DNA of 56,893 bases from an uncultured Lachnospiraceae bacterium (GTDB lineage: Bacteria > Bacillota > Clostridia > Lachnospirales > Lachnospiraceae), in the NCBI GenBank assembly GCA_947625135.1, contig CANQNE010000015.1, forward strand, positions 1 to 56,893, given 5' to 3'. The translations under genes were made by a program, and so were the position numbers. Positions 30,876 through 40,568 of the stretch are shown here, one piece after another. The notes beneath the pieces are model-generated. The model had not been told where the DNA came from. It did not search any database and saw nothing but the letters and a program-made list of their open reading frames with translations. The first letter of the stretch is position 1; every line of letters begins with the position of its first letter.

Positions 30876-31127
30876 CTATCCCTTTAAACCGCGTGATTGT
30901 CTGTCCATATCTTCAATAACAATATCATAGATTTCACCCAAAGAAGCACAGTATTCAAGAACTTTCCATGGCTCATTTGTGTGAAAATGGATTTTAATCA
31001 AATCTTCGTCTCCAACTGCTAATAGGCAGTCTCCATTAAAATTGTTTGTAAAATAATCGCTTATTTCATCTTCATCAAGTTCATTTCCCTCAATGAGTAA
31101 TTGTGTGTCGTATTTAAATTCCAACAT
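30876..31127 (-). CDS. Stand-alone FakA/YloV middle-domain-like protein
   Basis: The protein has 83 residues from the ATG at 31127, which has a perfect AGGAGG eight to nine bases upstream; the longer frame upstream lacks such support. The sequence matches the region after the DAK2 kinase domain of FakA/YloV: YDTQLLIEGNELDEDEI, then GDCLLAVGDEDLIKIHFHTNEPWKVLEYCASLGEIYDI and IEDMDRQ. In FakA this region is part of a 550-residue fatty-acid kinase subunit. Here it stands alone without the kinase domain. It may be a small regulatory or antitoxin-like derivative, or a remnant; the intact ribosome site favours expression. Confidence 0.7.
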   Translation of the reverse strand: MLEFKYDTQLLIEGNELDEDEISDYFTNNFNGDCLLAVGDEDLIKIHFHTNEPWKVLEYCASLGEIYDIVIEDMDRQSRGLKG

Positions 31128-31255
31128 TTTATTATTCCTCCTAATCCCAAATCCGATTATATAGTCCTTACCTAATTCCCCAAATAACGATTTTTCTTTG
31201 AGTATATCAAAAACATCCCCTGATTTCAACCACACGTATGCAACCCATAGCAATG

Positions 31256-31402
31256 CTATGCTTCCCAATCATCCGGCATATACAGCAGATCCCCGCGTCC
31301 GTCCGCCTTGATTCTCTCCACCGCATACCGCAGCCATTCCTCCGGCGTAGAAATATTGAGCATTGGTATCCGCCACTCAAAAACCGTTTCCGACCTTTCC
31401 AT
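31256..31402 (-). CDS. Small hypothetical protein, 48 residues
   Basis: This small gene begins with ATG at 31402 preceded by AGGAGG exactly eight bases upstream. It encodes MERSETVFEWRIPMLNISTP, continues with EEWLRYAVERIKADGRGDLL and ends YMPDDWEA. The composition is protein-like, acidic and amphipathic. No family is recognised. It lies upstream of the FakA-like small gene and may share its transcript from an extended -10 promoter at 31494-31502. Confidence 0.65.
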   Translation of the reverse strand: MERSETVFEWRIPMLNISTPEEWLRYAVERIKADGRGDLLYMPDDWEA

Positions 31403-31457
31403 AGAAACCGCCTCCTATCGGGTATAGTATTTCCTTCCAGCCCCATACTATCTATGT

Positions 31458-31514
31458 CCCTTTTGGGAAATGCCATGTCTACCGATTGTGACTATTATAG
31501 CACCCTTTTGGGAA
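31458..31514. promoter_or_regulatory. Two identical 12-bp boxes around a minus-strand promoter
   Basis: CCCTTTTGGGAA occurs exactly at 31458-31469 and 31503-31514. Between them lies the minus-strand extended -10 TGCTATAAT (31494-31502). One box sits between the -35 and -10 positions, the other near +30. This is the layout of a repressor operator pair controlling the two small genes. Confidence 0.45.
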
Positions 31515-31569
31515 TTAGAATAGATACGGATGGGCAGGTGATAAAAATCTAAAACTTTTTTAAAGTTAA

Positions 31570-31713
31570 TTGACATATTTTCGTTGCCTGCGTATCATGA
31601 TAATAACGATGAGGAAAGGCTCCATCATCGAAAATATTGTCCGCTTACCGCTGGCAGCATATAAATGAACGGCTCGAAAATCAAGCCCTATTGAAAGGTA
31701 GGGCTGTTTTTAT
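31570..31713 (+). ncRNA. Candidate short plus-strand RNA or attenuator
   Basis: A promoter with TTGACA (31570-31575), 17-base spacer and TATCAT (31593-31598) is followed at once by a strong hairpin, about 31608-31630 (CGATGAGGA/TCC-A-TCATCG). It ends with a rho-independent terminator at 31684-31713 (AGCCCTA/TAGGGCT then GTTTTTAT). GGCT before the terminator can pair with the first AGCC, which would break the terminator stem, so an anti-terminator fold exists. A 19-codon frame (MRKGSIIENIVRLPLAAYK, 31610-31669) lies inside. It is either a small RNA, a leader-peptide attenuator of a lost gene, or a short peptide gene. Confidence 0.45.
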
Positions 31714-31773
31714 AATCGGTGGGGATACTATGTTCCTGTAAAACATTCTATCCACCGGGCAGTCAGCACAAAT

Positions 31774-31890
31774 ATGAAACAGCTCCGGCAGCTTCATGCC
31801 AGAGGAAAAAAAGTTGTTTTTCCAGATATCTCACGTTTGGAACAACTTATGCTATCAGAAGGTAAATTAAATACGGAAAACATCATATAA
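31774..31890 (+). pseudogene. Short plus-strand protein-like remnant
   Basis: This 38-codon frame (MKQLRQLHARGKKVVFPDIS then RLEQLMLSEGKLNTENII) looks like real protein sequence, and the same frame reads back to a stop at 31714 (VPVKHSIHRAVSTN). There is no ribosome site for the ATG. A GGTGGGG before an ATG at 31730 leads to a stop after three codons in another frame, suggesting a frameshifted gene downstream of the attenuator. Family not recognised. Confidence 0.35.
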
Positions 31891-32075
31891 ATAAACTACT
31901 TTTAATTTGCCGCGGCATTGTATAAAACCTTATTGCACTATCTGCTTTTGAATTTTCTGATCCTCAATTGTAATTTTAAGTATTTTCTTAAAACTTCATT
32001 GCCACTTGAAATTGTGTAACTTGGATAATCCCTGTCACACTTTTCTTTTCCAAATATTTTAGATGCAAAATAAAA

Positions 32076-32102
32076 GCACAGACAGCCTAAGAGGCTGTCT
32101 GC
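32076..32102 (-). terminator. Second hairpin downstream of tuf
   Basis: CAGACAGCC/GGCTGTCTG with loop TAAGA. It follows the main tuf terminator and may be a backup; U-run is weak. Confidence 0.5.
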
Positions 32103-32104
32103 AC

Positions 32105-32140
32105 GTAAAAAGGACTCCGGACAAATCGTCCGAAGTCCTT
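32105..32140 (-). terminator. Terminator of tuf
   Basis: On the minus strand AAGGACTTCGGAC pairs with GTCCGGAGTCCTT (one G-U) and is followed by TTTACG. It lies 22 bases after the tuf stop. Confidence 0.85.
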
Positions 32141-32162
32141 ATAAAATCCAGCTTTTTACTAA

Positions 32163-33350
32163 TTACTCGATGATAGAAGCAACACGGCCTGAACCAACTG
32201 TACGGCCACCCTCACGGATAGCGAAAGTAAGACCCTGCTCCATAGCTACGGGATGGATCAGCTCGATGGTCATCTCTACGTTATCGCCGGGCATACACAT
32301 CTCTGTTCCCTCGGGAAGCATGCAAACGCCGGTAACGTCAGTTGTTCTGAAATAGAACTGAGGTCTGTAGTTGTTGAAGAAAGGTGTATGACGGCCACCC
32401 TCATCCTTTGTCAGTACATATACCTGAGCGGTAAATTTGGAATGACACTTGATGGAACCGGGCTTAACCACAACCTGTCCTCTTTCGATATCGGTTCTGT
32501 TCACACCACGAAGCAGTGCGCCGATGTTATCGCCGGCCTGTGCCTCGTCAAGGAGCTTACGGAACATCTCGATACCGGTTACAACAGTCTTTCTGCTCTC
32601 TTCCTTGATACCAACGATCTCAACCTCATCGTTCAGACGAAGTGTACCACGCTCTACTCTACCGGTAGCAACTGTACCACGGCCTGTGATGGTGAATACA
32701 TCCTCTACAGGCATCAGGAACGGCTGATCTGTAGCACGCTGAGGATCAGGGATATACTCATCAACAGTATCCATCAGCTCCATGATCTTGTCGCCCCACT
32801 CGCTTGAAGGATCTTCCAGAGCCTTCAGCGCGGAACCCTTAATGATCGGGCAATCTGAGAACTCATATTCCTCAAGCTGCTCTGTGATCTCCATCTCAAC
32901 CAGCTCAAGAAGCTCTTCGTCATCTACCATATCGCACTTGTTCATGAATACAACGATATAGGGAACGCCTACCTGACGGGACAGAAGGATGTGCTCCTTT
33001 GTCTGAGCCATAACACCGTCGGTAGCAGCAACAACGAGGATTGCGCCGTCCATCTGTGCAGCACCGGTGATCATGTTCTTTACATAGTCGGCATGTCCCG
33101 GACAGTCAACGTGTGCGTAATGTCTCTTCTCTGTCTCATACTCAACGTGAGCGGTAGAAATGGTAATACCTCTTTCTCTCTCCTCAGGAGCCTTGTCAAT
33201 GTTGTCGAAATCTGTAGCAACATTACCTGCAACTCTCTCTGCAAGCACCTTTGTGATCGCAGCGGTCAGGGTTGTCTTACCATGGTCAACATGGCCGATC
33301 GTACCAATATTACAATGGGGTTTGGTTCTCTCAAACTTTGCTTTTGCCAT
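32163..33350 (-). CDS. tuf: Elongation factor Tu
   Basis: The protein has 395 residues. GTP-binding motifs are canonical: GHVDHGKTT (G1), RGITI switch I, DCPGHADY (G3), NKCD (G4) and GSALKAL (G5). Domains 2 and 3 follow from about residue 205. It delivers aminoacyl-tRNA to the ribosome. AGGAGG precedes the ATG. Although it is last in the str cluster, it has its own strong promoter upstream, which would allow the high level EF-Tu needs. Confidence 0.99.
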   Translation of the reverse strand: MAKAKFERTKPHCNIGTIGHVDHGKTTLTAAITKVLAERVAGNVATDFDNIDKAPEERERGITISTAHVEYETEKRHYAHVDCPGHADYVKNMITGAAQMDGAILVVAATDGVMAQTKEHILLSRQVGVPYIVVFMNKCDMVDDEELLELVEMEITEQLEEYEFSDCPIIKGSALKALEDPSSEWGDKIMELMDTVDEYIPDPQRATDQPFLMPVEDVFTITGRGTVATGRVERGTLRLNDEVEIVGIKEESRKTVVTGIEMFRKLLDEAQAGDNIGALLRGVNRTDIERGQVVVKPGSIKCHSKFTAQVYVLTKDEGGRHTPFFNNYRPQFYFRTTDVTGVCMLPEGTEMCMPGDNVEMTIELIHPVAMEQGLTFAIREGGRTVGSGRVASIIE

Positions 33351-33413
33351 TTTGAATAGTCCTCCTTAACTATCGCCCCTCCGGGCATATTTTTGATTTA
33401 CAAGCTATTTCTG

Positions 33414-33442
33414 ATTATATTGCAATCTTTACCATTTTTCAA
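33414..33442 (-). promoter_or_regulatory. Sigma-A promoter of tuf
   Basis: On the minus strand TTGAAA (33437-33442), a 17-base spacer and TATAAT (33414-33419) in the 136-base gap between fusA and tuf. Confidence 0.8.
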
Positions 33443-33486
33443 GTAAAAAAAGCGATAATATGAAAATATTTACAGACATTTAAGCC

Positions 33487-35604
33487 TTATTTGTTTCTGG
33501 CAGACAGAATCTTATCCTGCACGGACTTGGGCACCTGCTCATATTTCTCAAAGAACATGGAGTAGTTCCCGCGGCCCTGTGTCTTGGAACGAAGATCGGT
33601 GGAATAACCGAACATTTCAGACAGGGGCACAAATCCGCGGATCATCTTTCCGCCGCCTACATCGTCCATACCTTCGATACGGCCTCTTCGTGAATTAATA
33701 TCACCGATCACATCACCCATGTAATCCTCAGGGGTGGTAACCTCTACCTTCATGATGGGCTCAAGCAGCACCGCGCCGGCTTTCTGCATTGCCTCCTTGA
33801 AGGCAAGAGAGCCTGCAATATGAAATGCCATTTCACTGGAGTCCACCTCATGGTAGGAACCGTCAAATACAGTAGCATGGATGCCCAGAACAGGGAATCC
33901 CGCAAGAATACCTGCTTTTGCGGCTTCCTCGATACCCTCGCCTACAGCGGGGATATATTCCTTGGGGATAGCGCCGCCCACAACGGTGGAGTCAAACTTA
34001 AACAGCTCCTCGCCGTTGGCGTCCATAGGCTCAAAATGTACCTTACAGTGACCGTACTGGCCACGTCCGCCGGACTGCTTTGCATACTTGCTGTCCACGT
34101 CCACGGCTTTGGTGAAGGTCTCCTTGTAGGCAACCTGAGGCGCGCCTACATTTGCCTCTACCTTAAATTCCCGAAGCAGTCTGTCCACAATGATCTCAAG
34201 GTGAAGTTCACCCATACCGGCGATAATCGTCTGACCGGTCTCCTGATCAGTATGCGCACGGAAGGTAGGATCCTCTTCCGCCAGCTTTGCCAGCGCCTCG
34301 CCCATCTTGCCCTGACCTGCTTTGGTCTTGGGCTCAATAGCCAGCTCGATAACCGGCTCGGGAAACTCCATGGATTCCAGAATCACCGGATGCTGCTCAT
34401 CACAGATCGTATCGCCGGTTGTAGTCAGCTTAAAGCCAACGGCCGCGGCAATATCACCGGAATAAACCTTATCCAGCTCTTCCCGCTTATTTGCGTGCAT
34501 CTGCAGGATACGTCCCACACGCTCCTTCTTTCCCTTTGTGGCATTCAATACATAAGAACCGGAGTTCATCGTACCGGAATACACACGGAAAAACGCGAGC
34601 TTTCCTACAAAAGGATCGGCCATGATCTTGAAAGCCAGTGCGGAGAAAGGCTCCTCATCAGAGGAATGTCTCTCCACCTCATTGCCATCCATATCCACGC
34701 CCTTGATAGCGGGGATATCCGTAGGTGCGGGCATATATTCTACAACTGCATCCAGCAGCTTCTGTACGCCCTTGTTCCTGTATGCAGAACCGCAGCACAC
34801 GGGCACAATGGTACATTCACAGGTCGCCTTGCGCAGGGCAGCCTTCAGGCTGTCCACGTCGGGCTCCTGTCCTTCCAGATATTCCATCATCAGATCGTCG
34901 TCTGTCTCGCAGATCTTCTCGATCATATCTGTCCGATATAACTCGGCGTCCTCTTTCATGTCGTCAGGTACGTCGCAGACGGTAATGTCCTCGCCCTTCT
35001 CGTCATTGTAGATGTACGCCTGCATCTCAAACAGGTCAATGATCCCCTTGAAATCGTCTTCCTTCCCGATGGGCAGCTGCAGGGGCACTGCGTTCTTGCC
35101 CAGACGGGTTTTGATCATATCAACTGCATTATAAAAATCCGCACCCAAAATGTCCATCTTATTGATGAAAGCCATTCTGGGAACGTTGTAGGTGTCAGCC
35201 TGACGCCAGACATTCTCTGACTGAGGCTCAACACCGCCCTTTGCACAGAACACGCCGACCGCACCATCCAACACACGCAGGGAACGTTCTACCTCAACGG
35301 TAAAGTCAACGTGTCCCGGTGTATCGATAATGTTGATTCGATGCTCCTCTGCGCCGGGCTTCTTTTTTGTTTTTTCCTCCAGCGTCCAGTGACAGGTCGT
35401 CGCCGCAGAAGTGATCGTAATACCTCTCTCCTGCTCCTGCTCCATCCAGTCCATGGTCGCTGTACCCTCATGAGTATCACCAATTTTATAATTCACACCG
35501 GTGTAATACAGAATACGCTCTGTCAATGTGGTCTTACCCGCATCAATGTGAGCCATAATACCGATGTTTCTGGTTCTCTCTAACGGATATTCTCTTCCAG
35601 CCAA
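33487..35604 (-). CDS. fusA: Elongation factor G
   Basis: The protein has 705 residues, typical for EF-G1. It has [19 protein letters not shown] (G1), DTPGHVDF (G3) and NKMD (G4), followed by domains II-V, with the domain IV tip region [20 protein letters not shown]. It catalyses translocation on the ribosome and acts in recycling. GGAGGAAAATCCGTTG precedes the ATG. It lies 30 bases after rpsG in the classical str order. Confidence 0.99.
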   Translation of the reverse strand: MAGREYPLERTRNIGIMAHIDAGKTTLTERILYYTGVNYKIGDTHEGTATMDWMEQEQERGITITSAATTCHWTLEEKTKKKPGAEEHRINIIDTPGHVDFTVEVERSLRVLDGAVGVFCAKGGVEPQSENVWRQADTYNVPRMAFINKMDILGADFYNAVDMIKTRLGKNAVPLQLPIGKEDDFKGIIDLFEMQAYIYNDEKGEDITVCDVPDDMKEDAELYRTDMIEKICETDDDLMMEYLEGQEPDVDSLKAALRKATCECTIVPVCCGSAYRNKGVQKLLDAVVEYMPAPTDIPAIKGVDMDGNEVERHSSDEEPFSALAFKIMADPFVGKLAFFRVYSGTMNSGSYVLNATKGKKERVGRILQMHANKREELDKVYSGDIAAAVGFKLTTTGDTICDEQHPVILESMEFPEPVIELAIEPKTKAGQGKMGEALAKLAEEDPTFRAHTDQETGQTIIAGMGELHLEIIVDRLLREFKVEANVGAPQVAYKETFTKAVDVDSKYAKQSGGRGQYGHCKVHFEPMDANGEELFKFDSTVVGGAIPKEYIPAVGEGIEEAAKAGILAGFPVLGIHATVFDGSYHEVDSSEMAFHIAGSLAFKEAMQKAGAVLLEPIMKVEVTTPEDYMGDVIGDINSRRGRIEGMDDVGGGKMIRGFVPLSEMFGYSTDLRSKTQGRGNYSMFFEKYEQVPKSVQDKILSARNK

Positions 35605-35634
35605 CGGATTTTCCTCCTTAAATCTAAAAGAAGA

Positions 35635-36135
<501 letters not shown>

Positions 36136-36246
36136 TCATCGGTACTCACATGTGTCGTTCTACTTGTGTTCGCGCGGTATACGTAATCAGGAGTGATATT
36201 GAATACCAGCACTAACCGTTCGTTCTGTTTGTGGTACTGTTGTTCC

Positions 36247-36660
36247 TTATGCCTTGGGTCTCTTGGCACCATACTTGGAACGAGCCTGTCTTCTCTTCGC
36301 AACGCCTGCTGTATCCAATGTACCTCTCACGATATGATATCTCGTACCGGGAAGGTCCTTTACACGGCCGCCACGGATCAGCACAACGCTATGCTCCTGA
36401 AGGTTGTGGCCTTCGCCGGGAATATAGCTTGTTACCTCGATACCGTTAGAGAGACGTACTCTGGCGATCTTACGGAGCGCAGAGTTCGGCTTCTTAGGAG
36501 TCGCAGTCTTCACTGCAGTACAAACACCTCTCTTCTGAGGAGAAGAAGCATCGATGGGTCTTTTCTTCAGGGAATTGAATCCTCTCTGAAGAGCAGGCGC
36601 CGTAGACTTCTTTACAGATGTCTGTCTTCCTTTTCTCACCAACTGGTTAAATGTGGGCAT
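36247..36660 (-). CDS. rpsL: 30S ribosomal protein S12
   Basis: The protein has 137 residues from the ATG at 36660 ([12 protein letters not shown]), with AGGAGG eight bases upstream. The conserved decoding-site segments [17 protein letters not shown] and [24 protein letters not shown] are present. The Lys in TPKKPNS (Lys43 position in E. coli numbering) is the wild-type, streptomycin-sensitive residue. It is the first gene of the str operon, followed by a 141-base gap to rpsG. Confidence 0.98.
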   Translation of the reverse strand: MPTFNQLVRKGRQTSVKKSTAPALQRGFNSLKKRPIDASSPQKRGVCTAVKTATPKKPNSALRKIARVRLSNGIEVTSYIPGEGHNLQEHSVVLIRGGRVKDLPGTRYHIVRGTLDTAGVAKRRQARSKYGAKRPKA

Positions 36661-36754
36661 TCTTTTCACCTCCTGTAATCATTTTTATCACTTATCCGGC
36701 ATACGGCGGAATTTCCCGCATCAAAACAAAGGCATCCTGCACGCATGCTAGAAT

Positions 36755-36784
36755 AGTATACTTTATCTTTCCTTTGATTGTCAA
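36755..36784 (-). promoter_or_regulatory. Sigma-A promoter of the str operon
   Basis: On the minus strand TTGACA (36779-36784), an 18-base spacer and TATACT (36755-36760), about 95 bases before rpsL. The -35 region overlaps one arm of an AAGCCC/GGGCTT inverted repeat (36782-36812). Confidence 0.8.
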
Positions 36785-36822
36785 GCCCTCTTTTTCCGTA
36801 TTTTGGGCTTTTTGCATACTTT

Positions 36823-39210
36823 TTATACACGAGTGGCAATGCACCGGCAGCATCCGGTGAGGCGCACCGTCTTTTTCCCCGCCGGGACAAAGAAGCTGTC
36901 GCCCTTTGTAAAATCTATCGTCTTTCCCTCCGCGGACAGGTTTCCGGAGCCTTCCACGATCAAGATAGACACAAACGAAGCCTCGTCCGCCGGAATGTCT
37001 GCCCGCTGCGCGACCTCATAGCATACACTTTCAAAATACTTGCAGCTGCCGATCATCCGTTTCCGGAAGCCGTCGCCTTCCGTCCATCCGGCTTCCGGAG
37101 GCAAAAACGCGCGCTCCTCCCCCTGCTGTGCTTCGTCCAAAGGCCCGCCGCCCCGCAGGTTCAGCACCTGAAGGGCTTTTTCCACATGCAGCGGCCGCAG
37201 GTTCTGATACTGATCCTTCCTATTATAATCATAAAGACGATACGTGCTGTTGGAATTTTGCTGAATCTCGCAGATCAGTACGCCGCCCTTGATGGCATGT
37301 ACACAGCCAGCCGGAATGAACAGGGCGTCTCCCTTCTCAATAGGATGTTCGTTCAGCACCTCTGTCAGGGTGCCTTCTCTGATCCGTCTGCGCAGCTCTT
37401 CCTTTTCCAGATCCTTTGTAAAGCCACAGTAAACGGCGGAATCCGGCTCACAGTCCAAAATGTACCAAAGCTCATTCTTGCCATACTCTTTTTCCACCGC
37501 CATGGCATACTCGTCGTCGGGATGCACCTGGACAGACAGATCCTCTCTGGCGTCCAGCAGCTTGATCAGGATCGGAAACCGCTTCAGTCCGCAGCATTTC
37601 CATCCCCATGCGTCCCTGCCGATCTTCTGCAGATAATCTCCGAACAGCATCCCTTTATACCGTCCTTCGGCTACCACGCTCTGCCCGGCCTCATGGGCAG
37701 ACAGCTCCCAGCTCTCAGCGATCCGTTCCAGATCGCTCTGCTTGCCGAACTGCTCACGCAGCCGAACGCCGCCCCACAGATAATCCTTGTAGGCGGGCAG
37801 CAGCTTTACAAACGGCTCCGTTTCCTTAGCCGGGGAGCGATTCTGCTGTCCCTCCATGCGGATGATATCCGTCTCCTCCACGGTCTGTCCGATGCCTACC
37901 TCAATGATGACTACATTTTTATCTGTCTCATTGCTGACAGCATGCAGCATCCCCACCGGTACATAAATACTTTCGTTTCTCTCATAATCTCTGGTGATCT
38001 GTTCCCCGTTTTCCCCCATCTGTATGGAAATGCGGGCGGTCCCTTCCGCCACCGACCAATGCTCGCTGCGGTAGCGGTGCCTGTGAAAGCTGATGGAACA
38101 GCCGGGATAGATCGTCACCTTTTTTACCCGGTACTCGCCGGAGGAGGCCAGCACCTGATACATACCGTAGGGGCGATAGGTCACCCGGTTATGCTCAAAA
38201 TAGCTGCCCATTTCCTGCTCGTGCCGGCGCATGATCTCCTTCAGCTCCTCGGAAGCGCCTTTCTTTCCTATATAAGTGGCGTCCTCCGTGTTTACCACGA
38301 TCACATCCTCCAGCCCGTTCGCCACCACAAGGTTGTCCCGGTTCCGGTTGATCACAGTCACATTTTTACAATGATGCGCCAGCGTATTCCGGCTGTTTGT
38401 ATGGATCGGCGCATTTTCCAGATCCTCCAGGCACCCGATATCCTGCCATGCAAAAGCGCCCGGCACCACCTTCACCCGGTCAGAGCGCTCAAACACCGCT
38501 TTCTCCACAGAAACAGCAGGGATGCGCTCCAGAAGCTCCCTTCTGAACATCACCTTTCCGCCATCTCCGTCCAGCGCCGCCACGCCGGCCCGGCAGGCGT
38601 CATACACATCCGGCCGCAGCTTCTTTAATTCCTGCAGATAATCCCCGGCCCGGAACAGAAAATTCCCGCTGTTCCACAAATAATCTCCCGCCTGCATATA
38701 CGCCTCCGCGGTAGCCCGATCCGGCTTCTCCGTGAAGGAAAGCACCTGTTCCCCTCTGTGCCGGATATAGCCGTACCCAGTATTGGGCGCAGTCACGGGA
38801 ATACCGAAGGCAGTCAGGGCACCCTTTCTCGCCAGTTCCTTTCCCCGCAGAACGGCCTCCTGATAGCCTGCTCCCTCTGCAATGGTATCGGCGGAAACCA
38901 CATAGATCAATTCCGTGGGATTTTCCATCATACATACAAGGGAGATGGCCGCAGCGGTCTTTCTGGGCTCCTGCTCCAGAAAACACCGGTAACGCAGTCC
39001 CTGAAATGCCTTCAGCTGGCCTTCCAGAATAAAATGGCAGCTCTGGTTGATGACGATCAGGAACTCGTCGCAAAAGGGCATGTTGCGTACCACTGTTTCC
39101 TGAATGAGCGAACGGCCCTCATAAATCTCCATAAACTGTTTGGGATAATTTTTTCTTGAAAGGGGCCACAGCCTATCGCCGCAGCCCCCTGCCAAAATCA
39201 AACATTTCAT
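36823..39210 (-). CDS. Fused mannose-1-phosphate guanylyltransferase and mannose-6-phosphate isomerase
   Basis: The protein has 795 residues in two enzymes. Residues about 1-450 are ManC/AlgA-like: nucleotidyltransferase with LAGGCGDRLWPLSRKNYPKQF and FTEKPDR, then a type II isomerase-like cupin (about 340-440) with HRHRYRSEHWSVAEGTA and VPVGMLHAVSN. Residues about 467-795 are a class I ManA isomerase: KLLPAYKDYLWGG, the zinc-site motif QVHPDDEYA, KNELWYIL and GDALFIPAGCVHAI. Together these convert fructose-6-P to mannose-6-P and mannose-1-P to GDP-mannose; the intervening mutase could be supplied by the neighbouring phosphohexomutase or another gene. The ATG overlaps the glmM stop by four bases. 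Confidence 0.93.
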   Translation of the reverse strand: MKCLILAGGCGDRLWPLSRKNYPKQFMEIYEGRSLIQETVVRNMPFCDEFLIVINQSCHFILEGQLKAFQGLRYRCFLEQEPRKTAAAISLVCMMENPTELIYVVSADTIAEGAGYQEAVLRGKELARKGALTAFGIPVTAPNTGYGYIRHRGEQVLSFTEKPDRATAEAYMQAGDYLWNSGNFLFRAGDYLQELKKLRPDVYDACRAGVAALDGDGGKVMFRRELLERIPAVSVEKAVFERSDRVKVVPGAFAWQDIGCLEDLENAPIHTNSRNTLAHHCKNVTVINRNRDNLVVANGLEDVIVVNTEDATYIGKKGASEELKEIMRRHEQEMGSYFEHNRVTYRPYGMYQVLASSGEYRVKKVTIYPGCSISFHRHRYRSEHWSVAEGTARISIQMGENGEQITRDYERNESIYVPVGMLHAVSNETDKNVVIIEVGIGQTVEETDIIRMEGQQNRSPAKETEPFVKLLPAYKDYLWGGVRLREQFGKQSDLERIAESWELSAHEAGQSVVAEGRYKGMLFGDYLQKIGRDAWGWKCCGLKRFPILIKLLDAREDLSVQVHPDDEYAMAVEKEYGKNELWYILDCEPDSAVYCGFTKDLEKEELRRRIREGTLTEVLNEHPIEKGDALFIPAGCVHAIKGGVLICEIQQNSNSTYRLYDYNRKDQYQNLRPLHVEKALQVLNLRGGGPLDEAQQGEERAFLPPEAGWTEGDGFRKRMIGSCKYFESVCYEVAQRADIPADEASFVSILIVEGSGNLSAEGKTIDFTKGDSFFVPAGKKTVRLTGCCRCIATRV

Positions 39211-40553
39211 TCGATCACATGTCCTTTTTTCTTTAAAACTCCGATCACTTCATCTACATGCCTGAGGCAAAGCTCTTTGGAGCCTGCTTCCACCATTACC
39301 CGGATCAACGGCTCCGTGCCGCTCTGCCGCACAAGAATACGGCCGTCGTCCCCCAGGCTTTGCTCCGCCGACCCCACTGCCGCCTGCACATCCGGATCCT
39401 TCAGTGCTTTTTCCTTGTCGGCCACCTTTACATTCTTCAGCACCTGCGGATAGATCGTCAGGCCCGACACAAGGGCGCTCAGCGTCTTCTTTTTCTCCAG
39501 CATCACTTCCATGATCTTGATGGCGGTGAGAATACCGTCGCCGGTAGTGGCGTATTTGCTGAAAATAATATGACCGGACTGCTCGCCGCCGATACAGTGC
39601 TTGTTGGTCTGCATATTCTCATATACATACTTATCGCCCACAGCGGTCTTTTCGTACTCAATGCCCACCTCGTCAAAGGCTTTGTACAGCCCGATGTTGG
39701 ACATCACCGTAGTCACCACCGTGTTGTTGTCCAGCTCTCCCTGCTCCTTCATGTAGCAGCCGTAAAGATACAGGATGCCGTCGCCGTCCACCAGATTGCC
39801 ATGTTCGTCCACACACAGGCACCGATCCGCGTCCCCGTCAAAGGCAAAGCCTACATCCAGTTTTTCTTCCTTCACAAGCTGCTGCAAAGCCTGAATATGA
39901 GTGGAGCCGCACTGCTCGTTGATGTTCGTGCCGTCAGGATCGTCGTGGATCACATAGGTCTTTGCCCCCAGCGCGTTGAACACGTTCTTTGCGATCGCGG
40001 AGGAACTGCCGTTTGCGCAGTCCAGACCCACCCGCATTTTTTTGTAGGATCGGGTCGCCAGAGAGATCAGATACCCGATATAGCGGTTCCGTCCGGCGCT
40101 GTAATCCACCGTGCGGCCGATCTTTGCCCCGGTCGCCAGCGGCAGCTCCCCTGACACACCGTCTATGTATGCCTCGATCTTTTCGATCACGGATTCCTGC
40201 AGCTTCTCCCCATTGTCGTTGATGATCTTGATCCCATTATCATAAAATGGATTGTGGCTGGCGGTGATCATGATCCCGCAGTCAAAATCCTCTGTACGCA
40301 CCACGTAAGAAACACTGGGGGTAGTAGTCACATGGAGCAGATAGGCGTCCGCACCAGAGGCGGTAATACCGGCGACAAGGGCATATTCAAACATATAACT
40401 GCTGCGTCTGGTATCCTTTCCGATGACGATCTTGCACCTGTGTTCCCTGCCGAAATACCAGCCGAGAAAACGCCCCACCTTAAAAGCGTGGGTCACATCC
40501 AGCGTCACATTTGCCTCGCCCCGGAATCCGTCCGTTCCAAAATATTTTCCCAT
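39207..40553 (-). CDS. glmM: Phosphoglucosamine mutase
   Basis: The protein has 448 residues from the ATG at 40553 (MGKYFGTDGFRGEAN), with GGAG six bases upstream. The active-site phosphoserine loop is ITASHNPFYDNGIK, the metal loop is FAFDGDADRCLC, the sugar loop is GGEQSGHI, and the phosphate-binding end is VRQSGTEPLIRVMVE. The length and C-terminus fit GlmM, which makes glucosamine-1-P for peptidoglycan. Lying next to the ManC-ManA fusion, it could also have phosphomannomutase activity in this organism; that is inference only. Confidence 0.93.
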   Translation of the reverse strand: MGKYFGTDGFRGEANVTLDVTHAFKVGRFLGWYFGREHRCKIVIGKDTRRSSYMFEYALVAGITASGADAYLLHVTTTPSVSYVVRTEDFDCGIMITASHNPFYDNGIKIINDNGEKLQESVIEKIEAYIDGVSGELPLATGAKIGRTVDYSAGRNRYIGYLISLATRSYKKMRVGLDCANGSSSAIAKNVFNALGAKTYVIHDDPDGTNINEQCGSTHIQALQQLVKEEKLDVGFAFDGDADRCLCVDEHGNLVDGDGILYLYGCYMKEQGELDNNTVVTTVMSNIGLYKAFDEVGIEYEKTAVGDKYVYENMQTNKHCIGGEQSGHIIFSKYATTGDGILTAIKIMEVMLEKKKTLSALVSGLTIYPQVLKNVKVADKEKALKDPDVQAAVGSAEQSLGDDGRILVRQSGTEPLIRVMVEAGSKELCLRHVDEVIGVLKKKGHVIE

Positions 40554-40568
40554 AATAATCTCCAATCT

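Larger units (their letters stand above)
31403..32162. other. Gene-poor AT-rich stretch between small genes and tuf
   Basis: This 760-base stretch holds a minus-strand extended -10 promoter with two repeat boxes (31458-31514), a plus-strand promoter-hairpin-terminator unit (31570-31713), a short open plus frame (31774-31890) that looks like a gene remnant, and the tuf terminator (32076-32140). From about 31900 to 32070 I see nothing definable. Confidence 0.6.

Noticed and set aside
31207-31476. 89-codon minus-strand frame
   Set aside because: It overlaps the 48-codon gene in another frame; the latter has AGGAGG at ideal spacing, the former has no ribosome site and an Arg/Cys-rich non-protein-like end.
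36778-38628. 616-codon plus-strand frame
   Set aside because: It is fully antisense to the ManC-ManA fusion, which has clear catalytic motifs; no ribosome site.
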